A stretch of 62,186 nt of DNA from Sporomusaceae bacterium UBA1887 (GCA_002337925.1 DDHB01000003.1:1-62186), one strand, 5' to 3'; counted from the first letter of the stretch, positions 42,412 to 51,347 are shown. Made by a program: numbers and translations. Notes: generated by a model from the sequence alone, not told the origin.

Positions 42412-43434
42412 ATGGCAAAGGTAGTATGTTTTGGAGAAATTATGCTCCGGTTGCAACCACCAGGGTTTTCCCGCTTTGAGCAGGCGAGTACATTTGAGGC
42501 TGTATATGGCGGCGGCGAGGCTAATGTATGCGTTTCCTTAGCTAATTATGGAGAGGAAGCTCTTTTTGTGACAAAAGTACCGGAAAATCCAATCGGTCAA
42601 ACAGCGGTTAACGAAATGCGCCGCTATGGAGTGGATACCCGGTATATGGTGCGCGGCGGCGAGCGTTTGGGAATTTATTTCTGTGAGAAAGGTGCTTCCC
42701 AACGCCCTTCCAAAGTTGTGTATGATCGTAAGTATTCTTCCATTTCTACGGCAACAAATGCTGATTTTAACTGGCAAGAAGTCTTTGAAGGTGCTACCTG
42801 GTTTCACTTCACCGGCATTACGCCTGCTTTAGGAGACAGTGTAGCAGAAGCAGTACTGGAAGCGTGTAAGGCTGCTAAAGCAGCAGGACTGACTGTCAGC
42901 TGCGATCTCAACTTCCGCAAAAACCTGTGGACCAGCGAAAAAGCCGGTAAAGTAATGGCTCAATATATGCAGTATGTCGATGTGTGTATTGCTAATGAAG
43001 AAGATGCTGAAAAAGTATTTGGTATCAAAGCTGCCGATACTGATATTGAAGGCGGCAAACTGAATCACGACGGTTACAAAGAAGTTGCGAAGAAACTGCA
43101 GGACAAATTTGGCTTTAAAGCCGTAGCAATAACGCTGCGCGGCAGTATTTCCGCTTCTGATAATAATTGGGCAGCCATGCTCTACAAGGATAATGAGTAC
43201 TACTTCTCCCGCAACTATGCAATCCGCATTGTTGACCGCGTAGGTGGCGGTGATTCCTTCGGCGGCGGTTTAATTTACGGCATGCTGAATAATTACAGTA
43301 ATCAGGACGCACTGGAATTTGCTGTGGCAGCATCCTGCCTCAAGCATACTATTGAAGGTGACCACAATCATGTAACTGTGGCTGAAGTAAAGACATTGAT
43401 GGCCGGTGACGGTTCAGGCCGGGTTCAACGGTAA
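42412..43434 (+). CDS. kdgK: 2-keto-3-deoxygluconate kinase (PfkB family)
   Basis: 340 residues. A ribokinase/PfkB-fold sugar kinase with the N-terminal GGGEANVCVSLANYG motif, LGIYFCEKGASQRPSKVVYDR in the lid and substrate region, CDLNFRKNLW and the C-terminal VDRVGGGDSFGGGLIYG, where Asp is the catalytic base. The usual GAGD is GGGD here. It phosphorylates KDG to KDPG for the aldolase encoded 45 bases upstream. Neighbours leave little doubt about the substrate. Confidence 0.9.
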   Translation: MAKVVCFGEIMLRLQPPGFSRFEQASTFEAVYGGGEANVCVSLANYGEEALFVTKVPENPIGQTAVNEMRRYGVDTRYMVRGGERLGIYFCEKGASQRPSKVVYDRKYSSISTATNADFNWQEVFEGATWFHFTGITPALGDSVAEAVLEACKAAKAAGLTVSCDLNFRKNLWTSEKAGKVMAQYMQYVDVCIANEEDAEKVFGIKAADTDIEGGKLNHDGYKEVAKKLQDKFGFKAVAITLRGSISASDNNWAAMLYKDNEYYFSRNYAIRIVDRVGGGDSFGGGLIYGMLNNYSNQDALEFAVAASCLKHTIEGDHNHVTVAEVKTLMAGDGSGRVQR

Positions 43435-43506
43435 AACTTCCACAAGCTGCTGCCGGGACGCTAAGTTCCGGCGGCATTTATCTATCAATGATGAGGAGGA
43501 ACGTAC

Positions 43507-44259
43507 ATGAAAATTGCCCGCTTTTACTATCAGGAACGGGAATTGTATGGCGTAGTGGAAGATCACCAGGTCAAGATAATTGAGGGAGATATTTTCGGCA
43601 GTTACCGTGTTTCGGAAGAAACGCTTTCATTATCTGAAGTTAAATTGCTCGCACCTGTAAAACCATCAAAGGTCATAGGTGTAGGCTTAAACTATCGGGC
43701 AGTTGCTAAAGATAAGGGTGTAGAGTTACCTTCTGAGCCAATTTTGTTCTTAAAACCTCCATCCGGTATTATTGGCCCTGGAGACAGTGTTATTGTCCCG
43801 GAGATTGTCAAGAAGCCGGTTTTTGAAGTGGAACTGGCAGTTGTGATCGGTAAAAAGGCAAAGAATGTGACAGAAGAAGCTGCGCTGGATTATTGTCTGG
43901 GTTATACGTTAGCCAATGATATAACGGCAAAAGATCACATGGTTAAAGGACAGCCGTGGGCTAAGGGCAAATCCTTTGATACATTTACTCCGGTAGGTCC
44001 TTATATTGTTACGGGAATCAATCCGGAAACTACAGAAATTGCATTACTTTTGAATGGCGAACAAAAACAGCTAAGCAGTACGGCTGATATGGTTTTTAAC
44101 GTTCGCCAGCTAATCGCATTCATATCTCAGATTATGACGCTGGAAGCAGGAGATCTTATTATTACCGGCACACCGCTGGGTGGTGGCGACTTTGCTGGCG
44201 GAGATGTATTCACATTAAGCAGCCCTGAGCTCGGCGAGTTAACTAATCCTGTACGCTAG
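43507..44259 (+). CDS. Fumarylacetoacetate-hydrolase-fold protein
   Basis: 250 residues. A short beta-strand N-terminal part precedes the FAH catalytic domain: VIGVGLNYRAVAKDKGVELP, PILFLKPPS, the metal-binding Glu region FEVELAVVIGKKAKNV and the Asp in GYTLANDITAKDH, then KSFDTFTPVGPYIV and GDLIITGTPLGGG. Related enzymes cleave, hydrate, decarboxylate or dehydrate 2-keto acids, including 2-keto-3-deoxy sugar acids. Being inside a KDG operon, it may act on a KDG-like or other 2-keto acid side product; this is inference. It sits 15 bases ahead of the LacI regulator gene. Confidence 0.87.
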   Translation: MKIARFYYQERELYGVVEDHQVKIIEGDIFGSYRVSEETLSLSEVKLLAPVKPSKVIGVGLNYRAVAKDKGVELPSEPILFLKPPSGIIGPGDSVIVPEIVKKPVFEVELAVVIGKKAKNVTEEAALDYCLGYTLANDITAKDHMVKGQPWAKGKSFDTFTPVGPYIVTGINPETTEIALLLNGEQKQLSSTADMVFNVRQLIAFISQIMTLEAGDLIITGTPLGGGDFAGGDVFTLSSPELGELTNPVR

Positions 44260-44273
44260 AACGGAGTGTTCCT

Positions 44274-45281
44274 ATGCCCGTTACGATAAATGATGTTGCA
44301 GCCCGGGCAAGAGTGTCTAAGACCACTGTGTCTCACTACCTAAATGGCCGCTATGACAGTATGAGTAAGGAAACAAGAGAAAATATTGCTCAGGTTGTTG
44401 AAGAACTTGGTTACCGGCCTAATGCACTGGCCCGCAGCCTGAAACAAAAAAAGACGCACACTATCGGTGCTATTGTAGCCAATATATTAAATCCGTTCTC
44501 CACCAGCATCATTCGCGGGGTAGAGGATTACTGCAATCAGCATGGTTTCAGCCTGATTTTGTGTAATGCCGACGAAGATCCGGTAAAAGAACGGGAATAC
44601 CTGGAAGTGCTCGCTGATAAACAAGTAGATGGGCTCATTATCAATACTACCGGGTATAATAATGATTTAATAAAAAACTTAAATCTTCATTTACCGGTAG
44701 TGCTGATTGACCGTAAAGTTCCGGAAATTAATACCGACACTGTTACCTCAGACAGCAGGAAAGGTGTTCAGTTGATGATTGATCACCTCATTAAACTGGG
44801 ACGCAGTGAAATCGCTTTTTTTACCATGCCTTATCACGAAGTAAGTCCGCGGACCGAACGCGTATTGGGTTACAGGCAGGCTTTGGCGAGCCATGGTATT
44901 GCTTGTAAACCTCACTTGCTTGTTGAAACCATTTTGGATGAAGCAGCTGTAATTCGTGCAGTCGAAACGGTGCTTGCTTCGCCAGAACCTCCTGCTGCCA
45001 TATTTGGAGCGAATAATCTCATGACAATGGCAGTAGTAAAGGCGCTTAAAAAATTAAATATCTCTATTCCCCGAGATATTGCTGTTGTCGGTTTTGATGA
45101 CTGGGACTGGGCAGAGCTCATTGATCCTCCGGTTACGGTTGTCAGTCAGCCAACTTATGCCATGGGACAGGAAGCGGCGACTTTGCTTATCAAGCGGCTC
45201 AAGAGTAAAAGAAACAGCCGTAAGCCGGCAGTTATTTTATTCGATCCCGAATTGGTAATCCGCAAGTCTTGTGGTGAATAA
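44274..45281 (+). CDS. LacI-family transcriptional regulator
   Basis: 335 residues. N-terminal LacI helix-turn-helix (TINDVAARARVSKTTVSHYL, hinge NALARSLKQKKT) and a periplasmic-binding-protein-like effector domain (about 60-335) with IGAIVANILNPF and DIAVVGFDDWDWAELIDPPVT. It is the last gene of the eda-kdgK-FAH operon and likely binds the twin AAACCGGTTT site at 41670. KDG or KDPG would be a logical inducer. A terminator follows the stop. Confidence 0.92.
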   Translation: MPVTINDVAARARVSKTTVSHYLNGRYDSMSKETRENIAQVVEELGYRPNALARSLKQKKTHTIGAIVANILNPFSTSIIRGVEDYCNQHGFSLILCNADEDPVKEREYLEVLADKQVDGLIINTTGYNNDLIKNLNLHLPVVLIDRKVPEINTDTVTSDSRKGVQLMIDHLIKLGRSEIAFFTMPYHEVSPRTERVLGYRQALASHGIACKPHLLVETILDEAAVIRAVETVLASPEPPAAIFGANNLMTMAVVKALKKLNISIPRDIAVVGFDDWDWAELIDPPVTVVSQPTYAMGQEAATLLIKRLKSKRNSRKPAVILFDPELVIRKSCGE

Positions 45282-45291
45282 GGAGTATGAT

Positions 45292-45328
45292 AAAAATGCC
45301 TACAGCAATCTGCAGTAGGCATTTTTCA
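45292..45328 (+). terminator. Terminator of the KDG operon
   Basis: AAAAATGCCTAC (45292-45303) pairs with GTAGGCATTTTT (45315-45326) around a short inner stem. Confidence 0.88.
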
Positions 45329-45450
45329 TTTGCTTGCGGCAAAGTTAACCTTGTCAGGAAGGTGGCATTCCGCATGGTGAAATAAGTGACTGGTATAAGA
45401 AAAATTCGCAGGATTTTAGCTGTATATGTGGTAATATAAGCTTACATTGA

Positions 45451-45475
45451 TGGAATATTGTTCCGCATCGTGGAA
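45451..45475. promoter_or_regulatory. IclR-type operator upstream of the IclR regulator gene
   Basis: TGGAATATTGTTCCG (45451-45465) has the TGGAA-N5-TTCC form known for IclR-family operators, and the next bases give a further GTGGAA half site. A related TTCCGCATGGTGAAA copy lies at about 45369-45383. The position, 20-45 bases before the start codon, suggests autoregulation. Confidence 0.55.
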
Positions 45476-45493
45476 TTAAAGTGTGAGGAAAAA

Positions 45494-46267
45494 ATGGAAA
45501 AACGAAGCACAGATGTACAGTCTTTACAGCGGGCATTCGATATTTTAGAAACAATCGGCAATAGCAGCAAGGGGATAGCGCTGAGGGAAATAGCGGAAAA
45601 AACCGGACTTCCCAAAACGACCGTATACCGGCTGCTTGGGAATCTGGAAAGCAGGGATTATGTGCGCTGTACCAGCGGCGGTTTTTATGAACTAGGTTTA
45701 AAATTGCTGATGATGAGCCAGCGGGTAGAACAAAAGTTTCAGCTTAAGCACGTAGCGCGTCCCATTCTCCATCAGCTTAGAGATTTCAGCGGTGAGACGG
45801 TGCATCTTGGTGTGCTGGAGAATAATCGTGTCATGTATATGGATTCGGTAGAAAGCAATCACCCGGTGCGATTAGTCGCTAGAATAGGAGCTACTAATTC
45901 CATACATTGTACATCACTGGGTAAAGCACTGCTCATCAACAGGGATGATAGAGCAATTACAAAAATACTTGATCTTCAGGTCATGGAAAAGCGTACTTTG
46001 TATACCATTACCGATAGGAGAACCTTTCTTGATGAAATGGCAGAGGTTCGAAAGCTTGGATATGCCTTAGACGACCAGGAAAGTGCTGCTGATTGCCGGT
46101 GCATTGGCGCACCGATTTATGACCATCAGGGAAAGGTAGTGGGCGCTATCAGCATCTCCGGCCCTGTATCCCGGTTTCTGCTGCCTATGGTTCATGATAC
46201 TATAGCTCCGAGGTTGTTGCAGGCTACCAGGCAGATTTCGCAGTTCCTGGGTCTGATAGCGGAATAA
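45494..46267 (+). CDS. IclR-family transcriptional regulator (KdgR-like)
   Basis: 257 residues from ATG 45494, which follows GAGG; a 12-codon upstream extension has no ribosome site. N-terminal winged helix-turn-helix (QSLQRAFDILETIG, IALREIAEKTGLPKTTVYRLL) and a C-terminal IclR effector domain with GATNSIHCTSLGKALL and DDQESAADCRCIGAPIYDH. It directly precedes kduI and kduD, so it is a good candidate KdgR, the repressor that responds to 2-keto-3-deoxygluconate in pectin degraders. Effector inferred from context only. Confidence 0.9.
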   Translation: MEKRSTDVQSLQRAFDILETIGNSSKGIALREIAEKTGLPKTTVYRLLGNLESRDYVRCTSGGFYELGLKLLMMSQRVEQKFQLKHVARPILHQLRDFSGETVHLGVLENNRVMYMDSVESNHPVRLVARIGATNSIHCTSLGKALLINRDDRAITKILDLQVMEKRTLYTITDRRTFLDEMAEVRKLGYALDDQESAADCRCIGAPIYDHQGKVVGAISISGPVSRFLLPMVHDTIAPRLLQATRQISQFLGLIAE

Positions 46268-46367
46268 CCTGGTATGTATTGTAAGGAGGTGATAGATACT
46301 ACTGGAAATCGCCTGATACGTACAAATAGCCAGCGAAGAGTGCTGGAAATAATAGGAGGAGATAAAT

Positions 46368-47195
46368 ATGGATACTAGATATGGTGCTCATCCCGAAGAT
46401 GCTAAGAAGTATGACACAAGCCGGCTGCGTGAGGAGTTTCTCATTCAGGAGCTTTTTGTTCCCGGAAAAATCAATATTGTATATAGCCACGTAGACCGTA
46501 TGATTACGGGCGCTGCTGTTCCTACCCAGCCTATTGCTCTTGAGGGCGGTAAAGAGATGGGATCTGAATTTTTCCTGGAGCGCAGGGAATTAGGAGTTAT
46601 CAATATTGGCGGTCCCGGAGCAGTAACAGTTGATGGTAAAGTTTACGACATGGGAAAATATGACGGACTGTATGTCGGCATGGGCTCCCGTGAAGTTGTT
46701 TTTACCAGCACTGATCCAGCTAATCCTGCTAAGTTCTATTTTAATAGTGCTGCCGCTCACAAGGCGTATCCAACCATTAAAGTAGGTATTAATGAAGTAC
46801 AGCCTACCCGACTGGGGACACAGGCTCAGTCGAATGACCGTACAATATATAAGTATTTTCATCCCCAAGGCGTGCAAAGCTGTCAGCTGGTAATGGGAAT
46901 GACGGTACTTGAACCAGGTAATATGTGGAATACTATGGCGTGTCACACTCATGAACGGCGGATGGAGGTATATTTATACTTCGAATTGCCGGAGGATGCA
47001 GTCGTTTTTCACTATATGGGAAAACCGGATGAAACACGGCATATCGTCATGCGTAATGAAGAAGCAGTTATATCTCCCAGTTGGTCCATTCATTCCGGCG
47101 TAGGTACTTCCTGCTACCGCTTTATATGGGGAATGGCTGGCGAAAACCAGACATTCAATGATATGGACGGAGTAGCAATGACATACATTAAATAA
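46368..47195 (+). CDS. kduI: 5-keto-4-deoxyuronate isomerase
   Basis: 275 residues, the usual KduI length (278 in Escherichia coli). It converts 5-keto-4-deoxyuronate, from unsaturated pectin or glycosaminoglycan uronates, to 2,5-diketo-3-deoxygluconate. The zinc ligands are conserved with the right spacing: H193, H195 and E200 in CHTHERRMEVY, and H242 in SWSIHSG. Escherichia coli KduI has also been reported to isomerise galacturonate and glucuronate. AGGAGG precedes ATG 46368. kduD follows, with 57 bases between. Confidence 0.95.
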   Translation: MDTRYGAHPEDAKKYDTSRLREEFLIQELFVPGKINIVYSHVDRMITGAAVPTQPIALEGGKEMGSEFFLERRELGVINIGGPGAVTVDGKVYDMGKYDGLYVGMGSREVVFTSTDPANPAKFYFNSAAAHKAYPTIKVGINEVQPTRLGTQAQSNDRTIYKYFHPQGVQSCQLVMGMTVLEPGNMWNTMACHTHERRMEVYLYFELPEDAVVFHYMGKPDETRHIVMRNEEAVISPSWSIHSGVGTSCYRFIWGMAGENQTFNDMDGVAMTYIK

Positions 47196-47252
47196 GGCGT
47201 TGTGACTAACTGTAAGTTAGACAATTGGTCTGTAACGCAATAGGGGGCTTGA

Positions 47253-48017
47253 ATGATCATACTAGAACAATTTTCATTAGCTGGCCGTACGGCCATTGTA
47301 ACCGGTGCCAGCCGCGGTCTGGGCGAAGGCATGGCTCTTGGGCTTGCACGGGCTGGTGCGGATGTTATCGTTGTGGCAAGTTCGGATAAGGTACACGAAA
47401 CGGCTGCTAAGATTCATGATTTAGGACGTAAGTCGGTAGCTATTCAAGCGGACCTGGGGAGTACGGAACCAATACCCCGTATTATTAATACTGCCTTGGA
47501 AAATTTCGGCAAGCTGGATATTCTGATAAATTGTGCAGGTATTATTCGCCGGGCACCTGCCGCAGATTTTACTGAAAAAGACTGGGATGATGTTATGAAT
47601 GTCAACCTCAAGTCATTATTTTTCCTTTGCCAGGCGGCTGCGAAAGAAATGATGAAGCAAAATAAAGGTAAGATAATCAACATTGCTTCCTTGCTGTCCT
47701 TTCAGGGCGGGATACTCGTTCCTTCCTACACGGCAGCGAAGTCAGGAGTTGCAGGACTTACCAAAGCTCTGGCAAATGAATGGGCCCAGTACGGAATTAA
47801 TGTTAATGCTATTGCCCCTGGTTACATGGATACAGAGATGACAGATGCTCTGCAAAAGGATTCAGACCGGGCGACATCAATTTTGGCACGTATTCCGCAG
47901 GGGCGTTGGGGAACTCCGGAAGATATGCAGGGGACAGCAATTTTTCTGGCATCGGATGCAGCTAATTATCTGCAAGGCCAGGTAATTGCCGTTGACGGCG
48001 GCTGGATGGGACGGTAA
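47253..48017 (+). CDS. kduD: 2-deoxy-D-gluconate 3-dehydrogenase / 2,5-diketo-3-deoxygluconate reductase
   Basis: 254 residues, a short-chain dehydrogenase of normal KduD size. The cofactor motif TGASRGLG begins at residue 17; the catalytic triad residues are S146, Y159 and K163 (YTAAKSG). NCAGIIRR and the C-terminal YLQGQVIAVDGGWMGR are characteristic of KduD. It reduces the KduI product to KDG with NADH, joining the altronate route at KDG. A terminator closes the kdu operon. Confidence 0.93.
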   Translation: MIILEQFSLAGRTAIVTGASRGLGEGMALGLARAGADVIVVASSDKVHETAAKIHDLGRKSVAIQADLGSTEPIPRIINTALENFGKLDILINCAGIIRRAPAADFTEKDWDDVMNVNLKSLFFLCQAAAKEMMKQNKGKIINIASLLSFQGGILVPSYTAAKSGVAGLTKALANEWAQYGINVNAIAPGYMDTEMTDALQKDSDRATSILARIPQGRWGTPEDMQGTAIFLASDAANYLQGQVIAVDGGWMGR

Positions 48018-48035
48018 AAGGTAACAATGAGCATG

Positions 48036-48068
48036 AAGAGTCTTTCCCAAAAGGGAAAGGCTCTTTTG
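48036..48068 (+). terminator. Terminator of the kdu operon
   Basis: AAGAGTCTTTCCC (48036-48048) pairs with GGGAAAGGCTCTT (48053-48065) with one mismatch-free G-U exchange, followed by TTG. Confidence 0.8.
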
Positions 48069-48085
48069 TATTTATATTATGTTGG

Positions 48086-48115
48086 TTGACAAAGAGTTTT
48101 GTAGCGAACTATAAT
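48086..48115 (+). promoter_or_regulatory. Sigma-A promoter of the DUF815 gene
   Basis: TTGACA (48086-48091), 18-base spacer, TATAAT (48110-48115); both hexamers are perfect. The start codon is 62 bases beyond the -10. Confidence 0.85.
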
Positions 48116-48177
48116 GTGGATATGGATTTTTTGTAACAAACGGCCAAAATGTACACTTTTTGTTTAGGGGAGGTTGA

Positions 48178-49437
48178 ATGATGCAAGACAATTGTAGTTC
48201 TAGTGAAATACAAAACCTTCTTGTATATCGTAATTTGCTTACTAATAAGCTAGTTGGCAGCATGCAACTTGTGCTAAACACAAATGGGGAAGAAAGGCTG
48301 CTTTATGAGGTGTACGCCGGTCTTATTGAGGAAGCTGAGAAACATGGCTTGCGGGGAAATCTCTGGCAAAGTTATATAGTGTACTTGATTTCCCGAGATG
48401 AAAATAGTTTTAGTACTACTGTGGAAAAAACACGCGGTCAGATAGGTACTGGCTTGAGGCGGGCGGTTATCCATGATCTAATGCTTTTACGTCAGTTCTT
48501 GCAGTTTGACAGTGCTGTATTACGGGATAGTGTCCTCATTCGTGAATTTAACCCTACAGAAGCGCAGGAGGGGCAGGATGGGGATGAGCTGCTTGAGCTG
48601 CTTACTCTTCAAGATACCTCCGAGCATTCGCTGGAGCGGACAGTTGATAAACTAATCGCCTATTATCTGCAGCATGGCTGCGGGAAGGTAGCGGGTTATG
48701 CCGCCTTCCGCTGGGATGAAGCAGCAGGGCTTGTAGGAATTAAAGATCGCGACCGGATTAATCTTGATGATCTTGTTGGGTACGAGAAGCAAAAGCAGGT
48801 GCTGATGAAAAATACAGAAGCATTTCTTGCTAATAAACCTGCTAATAATGTGCTGTTGGTCGGAGCCAGAGGGACCGGCAAATCTTCATCGGTAAAAGCA
48901 CTGGTTAATTATTACGGTAAAGAAGGGCTTAGGCTGGTAGAGGTACAGCGTCATCAGTTTCAGTCCTTGCATAAGATTATCAATGAACTTCGGGGCCGGA
49001 GCCAGCGGTTTATTGTGTTTCTTGACGATCTTTCTTTTGAAGAATCAGAGACGGAATATAAGTTTTTGAAATCGGTTATTGAAGGCAGTCTGGAGTCACG
49101 GCCAGATAATGTTTTATTATATGCCACCTCTAACCGGCGCCATCTTATTCGCGAGAGCTGGTCCGACCGGGCTGACGCCGAAGATGTTCATTCGGCCGAT
49201 TCGGTGCATGAAAAGATCTCGCTGTCTGATCGGTTTGGTATCACGCTGACCTACCAGGCGCCGGACCAAAAGGATTATCTTCACATTGTAGAAACGCTGG
49301 CCAGGCAGCATGCTATTACTCTGCCGGCTGCAGAGCTCAAAAAGCAGGCCCTCCGCTGGGAACTGTCCCATTCGGGCAGATCAGGCAGAGTTGCGCAACA
49401 GTTTGTCAAACATATTATCGGTAGTAACTTAAGTTAA
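48178..49437 (+). CDS. DUF815-family AAA ATPase
   Basis: 419 residues. The N-terminal half is uncharacterised and helical. The C-terminal AAA module (about 195-415) has Walker A VGARGTGKSSSV, Walker B RFIVFLDDLSFE and a sensor-1-like LLYATSNRRHLI, in the layout of DUF815 proteins (predicted ATP/GTP-binding). Members are widespread in anaerobic firmicutes; a role is not established. AGGGGAGG precedes two adjacent ATGs (48178 and 48181). ilvC begins 36 bases later, so read-through is possible. Confidence 0.88.
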   Translation: MMQDNCSSSEIQNLLVYRNLLTNKLVGSMQLVLNTNGEERLLYEVYAGLIEEAEKHGLRGNLWQSYIVYLISRDENSFSTTVEKTRGQIGTGLRRAVIHDLMLLRQFLQFDSAVLRDSVLIREFNPTEAQEGQDGDELLELLTLQDTSEHSLERTVDKLIAYYLQHGCGKVAGYAAFRWDEAAGLVGIKDRDRINLDDLVGYEKQKQVLMKNTEAFLANKPANNVLLVGARGTGKSSSVKALVNYYGKEGLRLVEVQRHQFQSLHKIINELRGRSQRFIVFLDDLSFEESETEYKFLKSVIEGSLESRPDNVLLYATSNRRHLIRESWSDRADAEDVHSADSVHEKISLSDRFGITLTYQAPDQKDYLHIVETLARQHAITLPAAELKKQALRWELSHSGRSGRVAQQFVKHIIGSNLS

Positions 49438-49472
49438 CTATAAAGGGTTTATTTTGAAAGGGGATATTTACT

Positions 49473-50465
49473 ATGGCGAAGTTGTATTATGATTTGGATG
49501 CGAATTGGGATGTAATTCAGGACAAAAAAATCGCTGTTATTGGTTATGGGAGCCAGGGTCATGCTCATGCGCTTAACATGCATGATTATGGTTTAGATGT
49601 AACTGTAGGTTTGTATAAAGGCAGCAAGTCCTGGGAGAAGGCCCAAAGTGAAGGTTTGAAAGTAGCAGTGGTAAGTGATGCTGTTGCCGGTGCCGATGTT
49701 GTCATGATCCTTATCCCCGATGAAAAACAAGGCCAGGTTTACCGTGATTATATTGAACCAAATCTTAAAGCCGGTGCTGCGCTGGTTTTTGCTCATGGTT
49801 TCAGCATTCATTTTAATCAAATTGTTCCCCCTGCAAATGTAGACGTTTTTATGGTTGCTCCTAAAGGTCCGGGACATCTGGTGCGCCGCGAATATCAAAA
49901 TGGTAAAGGCGTACCTTGCCTCATGGCTGTACATCAAAACTATACCGGTAATGCCCAGGAACTTGCGCTGGCCTATGCGCGTGGTATTGGTGGAACCCGG
50001 GCTGGTGTACTGCCGACAACCTTCAAAGAAGAAACAGAAACGGATTTGTTTGGTGAACAAGCCGTCCTGTGCGGCGGGGTTACCGAGTTGATCAAAGCGG
50101 GCTTTGAAACATTGGTAGAAGCCGGCTATCAGCCTGAATCAGCATATTTTGAGTGTATGCATGAAATGAAGCTTATCGTTGACTTGCTATATGAAGGCGG
50201 GTTGGCAAATATGCGCTATTCTATCAGCGATACTGCCGAGTTCGGCGACTACCAGATCGGCAAGCGAATCATTACTGATGCAACACGGGCTGAGATGAAA
50301 AAAGTATTAAATGAAATCCAAACAGGCGAATTCGCCAAACAGTGGATTCTTGAAAACCAGGCAAACCGGCCTGCTTTTAACGCCGTTCGCCGCCGTGAAG
50401 CAGACCATGCTATTGAAAAAGTGGGAAAAGAGCTGCGGGCAATGATGCCTTGGCTGAAGAAATAG
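49473..50465 (+). CDS. ilvC: Ketol-acid reductoisomerase
   Basis: 330 residues, class I (short) KARI. It converts acetolactate or acetohydroxybutyrate to dihydroxy acids in valine and isoleucine synthesis. The cofactor loop GYGSQGHAHALN (from G24) is typical, the metal and catalytic segments are KGPGHLVRREYQNGKGVPCL, FKEETETDLFGEQAVLCGG and the C-terminal FECMHEMKLIVDLLYEGG. It stands apart from any ilvB/ilvN/leu genes in this window. Strong terminator follows. Confidence 0.97.
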   Translation: MAKLYYDLDANWDVIQDKKIAVIGYGSQGHAHALNMHDYGLDVTVGLYKGSKSWEKAQSEGLKVAVVSDAVAGADVVMILIPDEKQGQVYRDYIEPNLKAGAALVFAHGFSIHFNQIVPPANVDVFMVAPKGPGHLVRREYQNGKGVPCLMAVHQNYTGNAQELALAYARGIGGTRAGVLPTTFKEETETDLFGEQAVLCGGVTELIKAGFETLVEAGYQPESAYFECMHEMKLIVDLLYEGGLANMRYSISDTAEFGDYQIGKRIITDATRAEMKKVLNEIQTGEFAKQWILENQANRPAFNAVRRREADHAIEKVGKELRAMMPWLKK

Positions 50466-50486
50466 TTGCTAGTCGAATTAAATGAG

Positions 50487-50532
50487 ATGACAGTACTGAG
50501 GCATTGATAAGCCTCAGTACTGTCATTTTTTT
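50487..50532 (+). terminator. Terminator after ilvC
   Basis: ATGACAGTACTGAGGC (50487-50502) pairs perfectly with GCCTCAGTACTGTCAT (50511-50526), followed by TTTTTT. Confidence 0.93.
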
Positions 50533-50570
50533 CTTTCGTAACTCTTTTGTATCTAAAAGAATGGTTAAAG

Positions 50571-50579
50571 TGGTATAAT
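50571..50579 (+). promoter_or_regulatory. Extended -10 promoter of menG/ubiE
   Basis: TGGTATAAT is an extended -10 (TG-N-TATAAT). No good -35 is seen at 17 bases. The TTG start codon is 39 bases downstream. Confidence 0.6.
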
Positions 50580-50617
50580 TATTTGAGAGGAATGATCGGT
50601 AACAGGGGGAGTTTTCC

Positions 50618-51340
50618 TTGACGATAGAACGCTTTCAACAAAGTGCTGATAAAGAAAAATATGTACATTCGGTATTTGCCGCTATTGCTCACCGTTATGA
50701 CGTACTTAATACAACACTCAGCTTTAATCAAGACAAATATTGGCGGCGCTTTGCCGTTGGGCAGGCGGCATTGCCGGCAGGTGGTAAAGCGCTGGATGTG
50801 TGCTGCGGTACAGCGATGCTTTCTCTTGAGCTGGCCCGGAGAGCAGAGAACGCAACAATAACGGGGTTGGATTTCTGTGAGGAGATGCTGACTATAGGAA
50901 GAAAAAATATAGCCGGGTCAGAGCACGGCGAAAAGATTCAGCTAGTACAGGGCAATGCAATGGCACTTCCTTTTGCCGATAACACATTTGACTGTGCCAC
51001 AATTGGTTTTGCTTTGCGCAACGTGCCCGATATTAAGCAGACTATAGCTGAAATGCGGCGAGTCGTTAAACCGGGCGGGAGGGTTGTGTCACTGGAACTT
51101 GCCAAACCGAGTGCTCCTGTCTTTAAGCAGTTGTATTATTTGTACTTTGAACAAGTTTTGCCGCTGCTAGGCAAGCTGGGAGTAGGTATTGAAGGTCCCT
51201 ATCGATGGCTTCCCGAATCATTAAAATGCTTTCCCCACCAGTCAGCCATTTGCGAGTACTTTACGGAAGTTGGATTAAAGCAAGCCCGTTATCATGAACT
51301 GACCGGCGGAATTGTAGCTGTTCATGTGGGAGTTAAATAA
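50618..51340 (+). CDS. menG: Demethylmenaquinone methyltransferase (MenG/UbiE)
   Basis: 240 residues, class I SAM-dependent methyltransferase. Family signatures are YDVLNTTLSFNQDKYWRRF near the N-terminus, SAM motif I LDVCCGTAMLSLEL, NAMALPFADNTFDCATIGFA and LRNVPDIKQTIAEMRRVVKPGG. It performs the last C-methylation of menaquinone. TTG start at 50618 behind AGGGGGAG. The motif I cysteine pair (VCCGTA instead of the usual VACGTG) is unusual but small. Single-gene unit ending at a bidirectional terminator. Confidence 0.92.
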   Translation: MTIERFQQSADKEKYVHSVFAAIAHRYDVLNTTLSFNQDKYWRRFAVGQAALPAGGKALDVCCGTAMLSLELARRAENATITGLDFCEEMLTIGRKNIAGSEHGEKIQLVQGNAMALPFADNTFDCATIGFALRNVPDIKQTIAEMRRVVKPGGRVVSLELAKPSAPVFKQLYYLYFEQVLPLLGKLGVGIEGPYRWLPESLKCFPHQSAICEYFTEVGLKQARYHELTGGIVAVHVGVK

Positions 51341-51347
51341 AATAAAA

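Noticed and set aside
46288..46378. Possible leader peptide starting at GTG 46288 behind AAGGAGG
   Set aside because: The GTG lies inside the ribosome site itself, and the frame overlaps the kduI start; no attenuation hairpin is visible.
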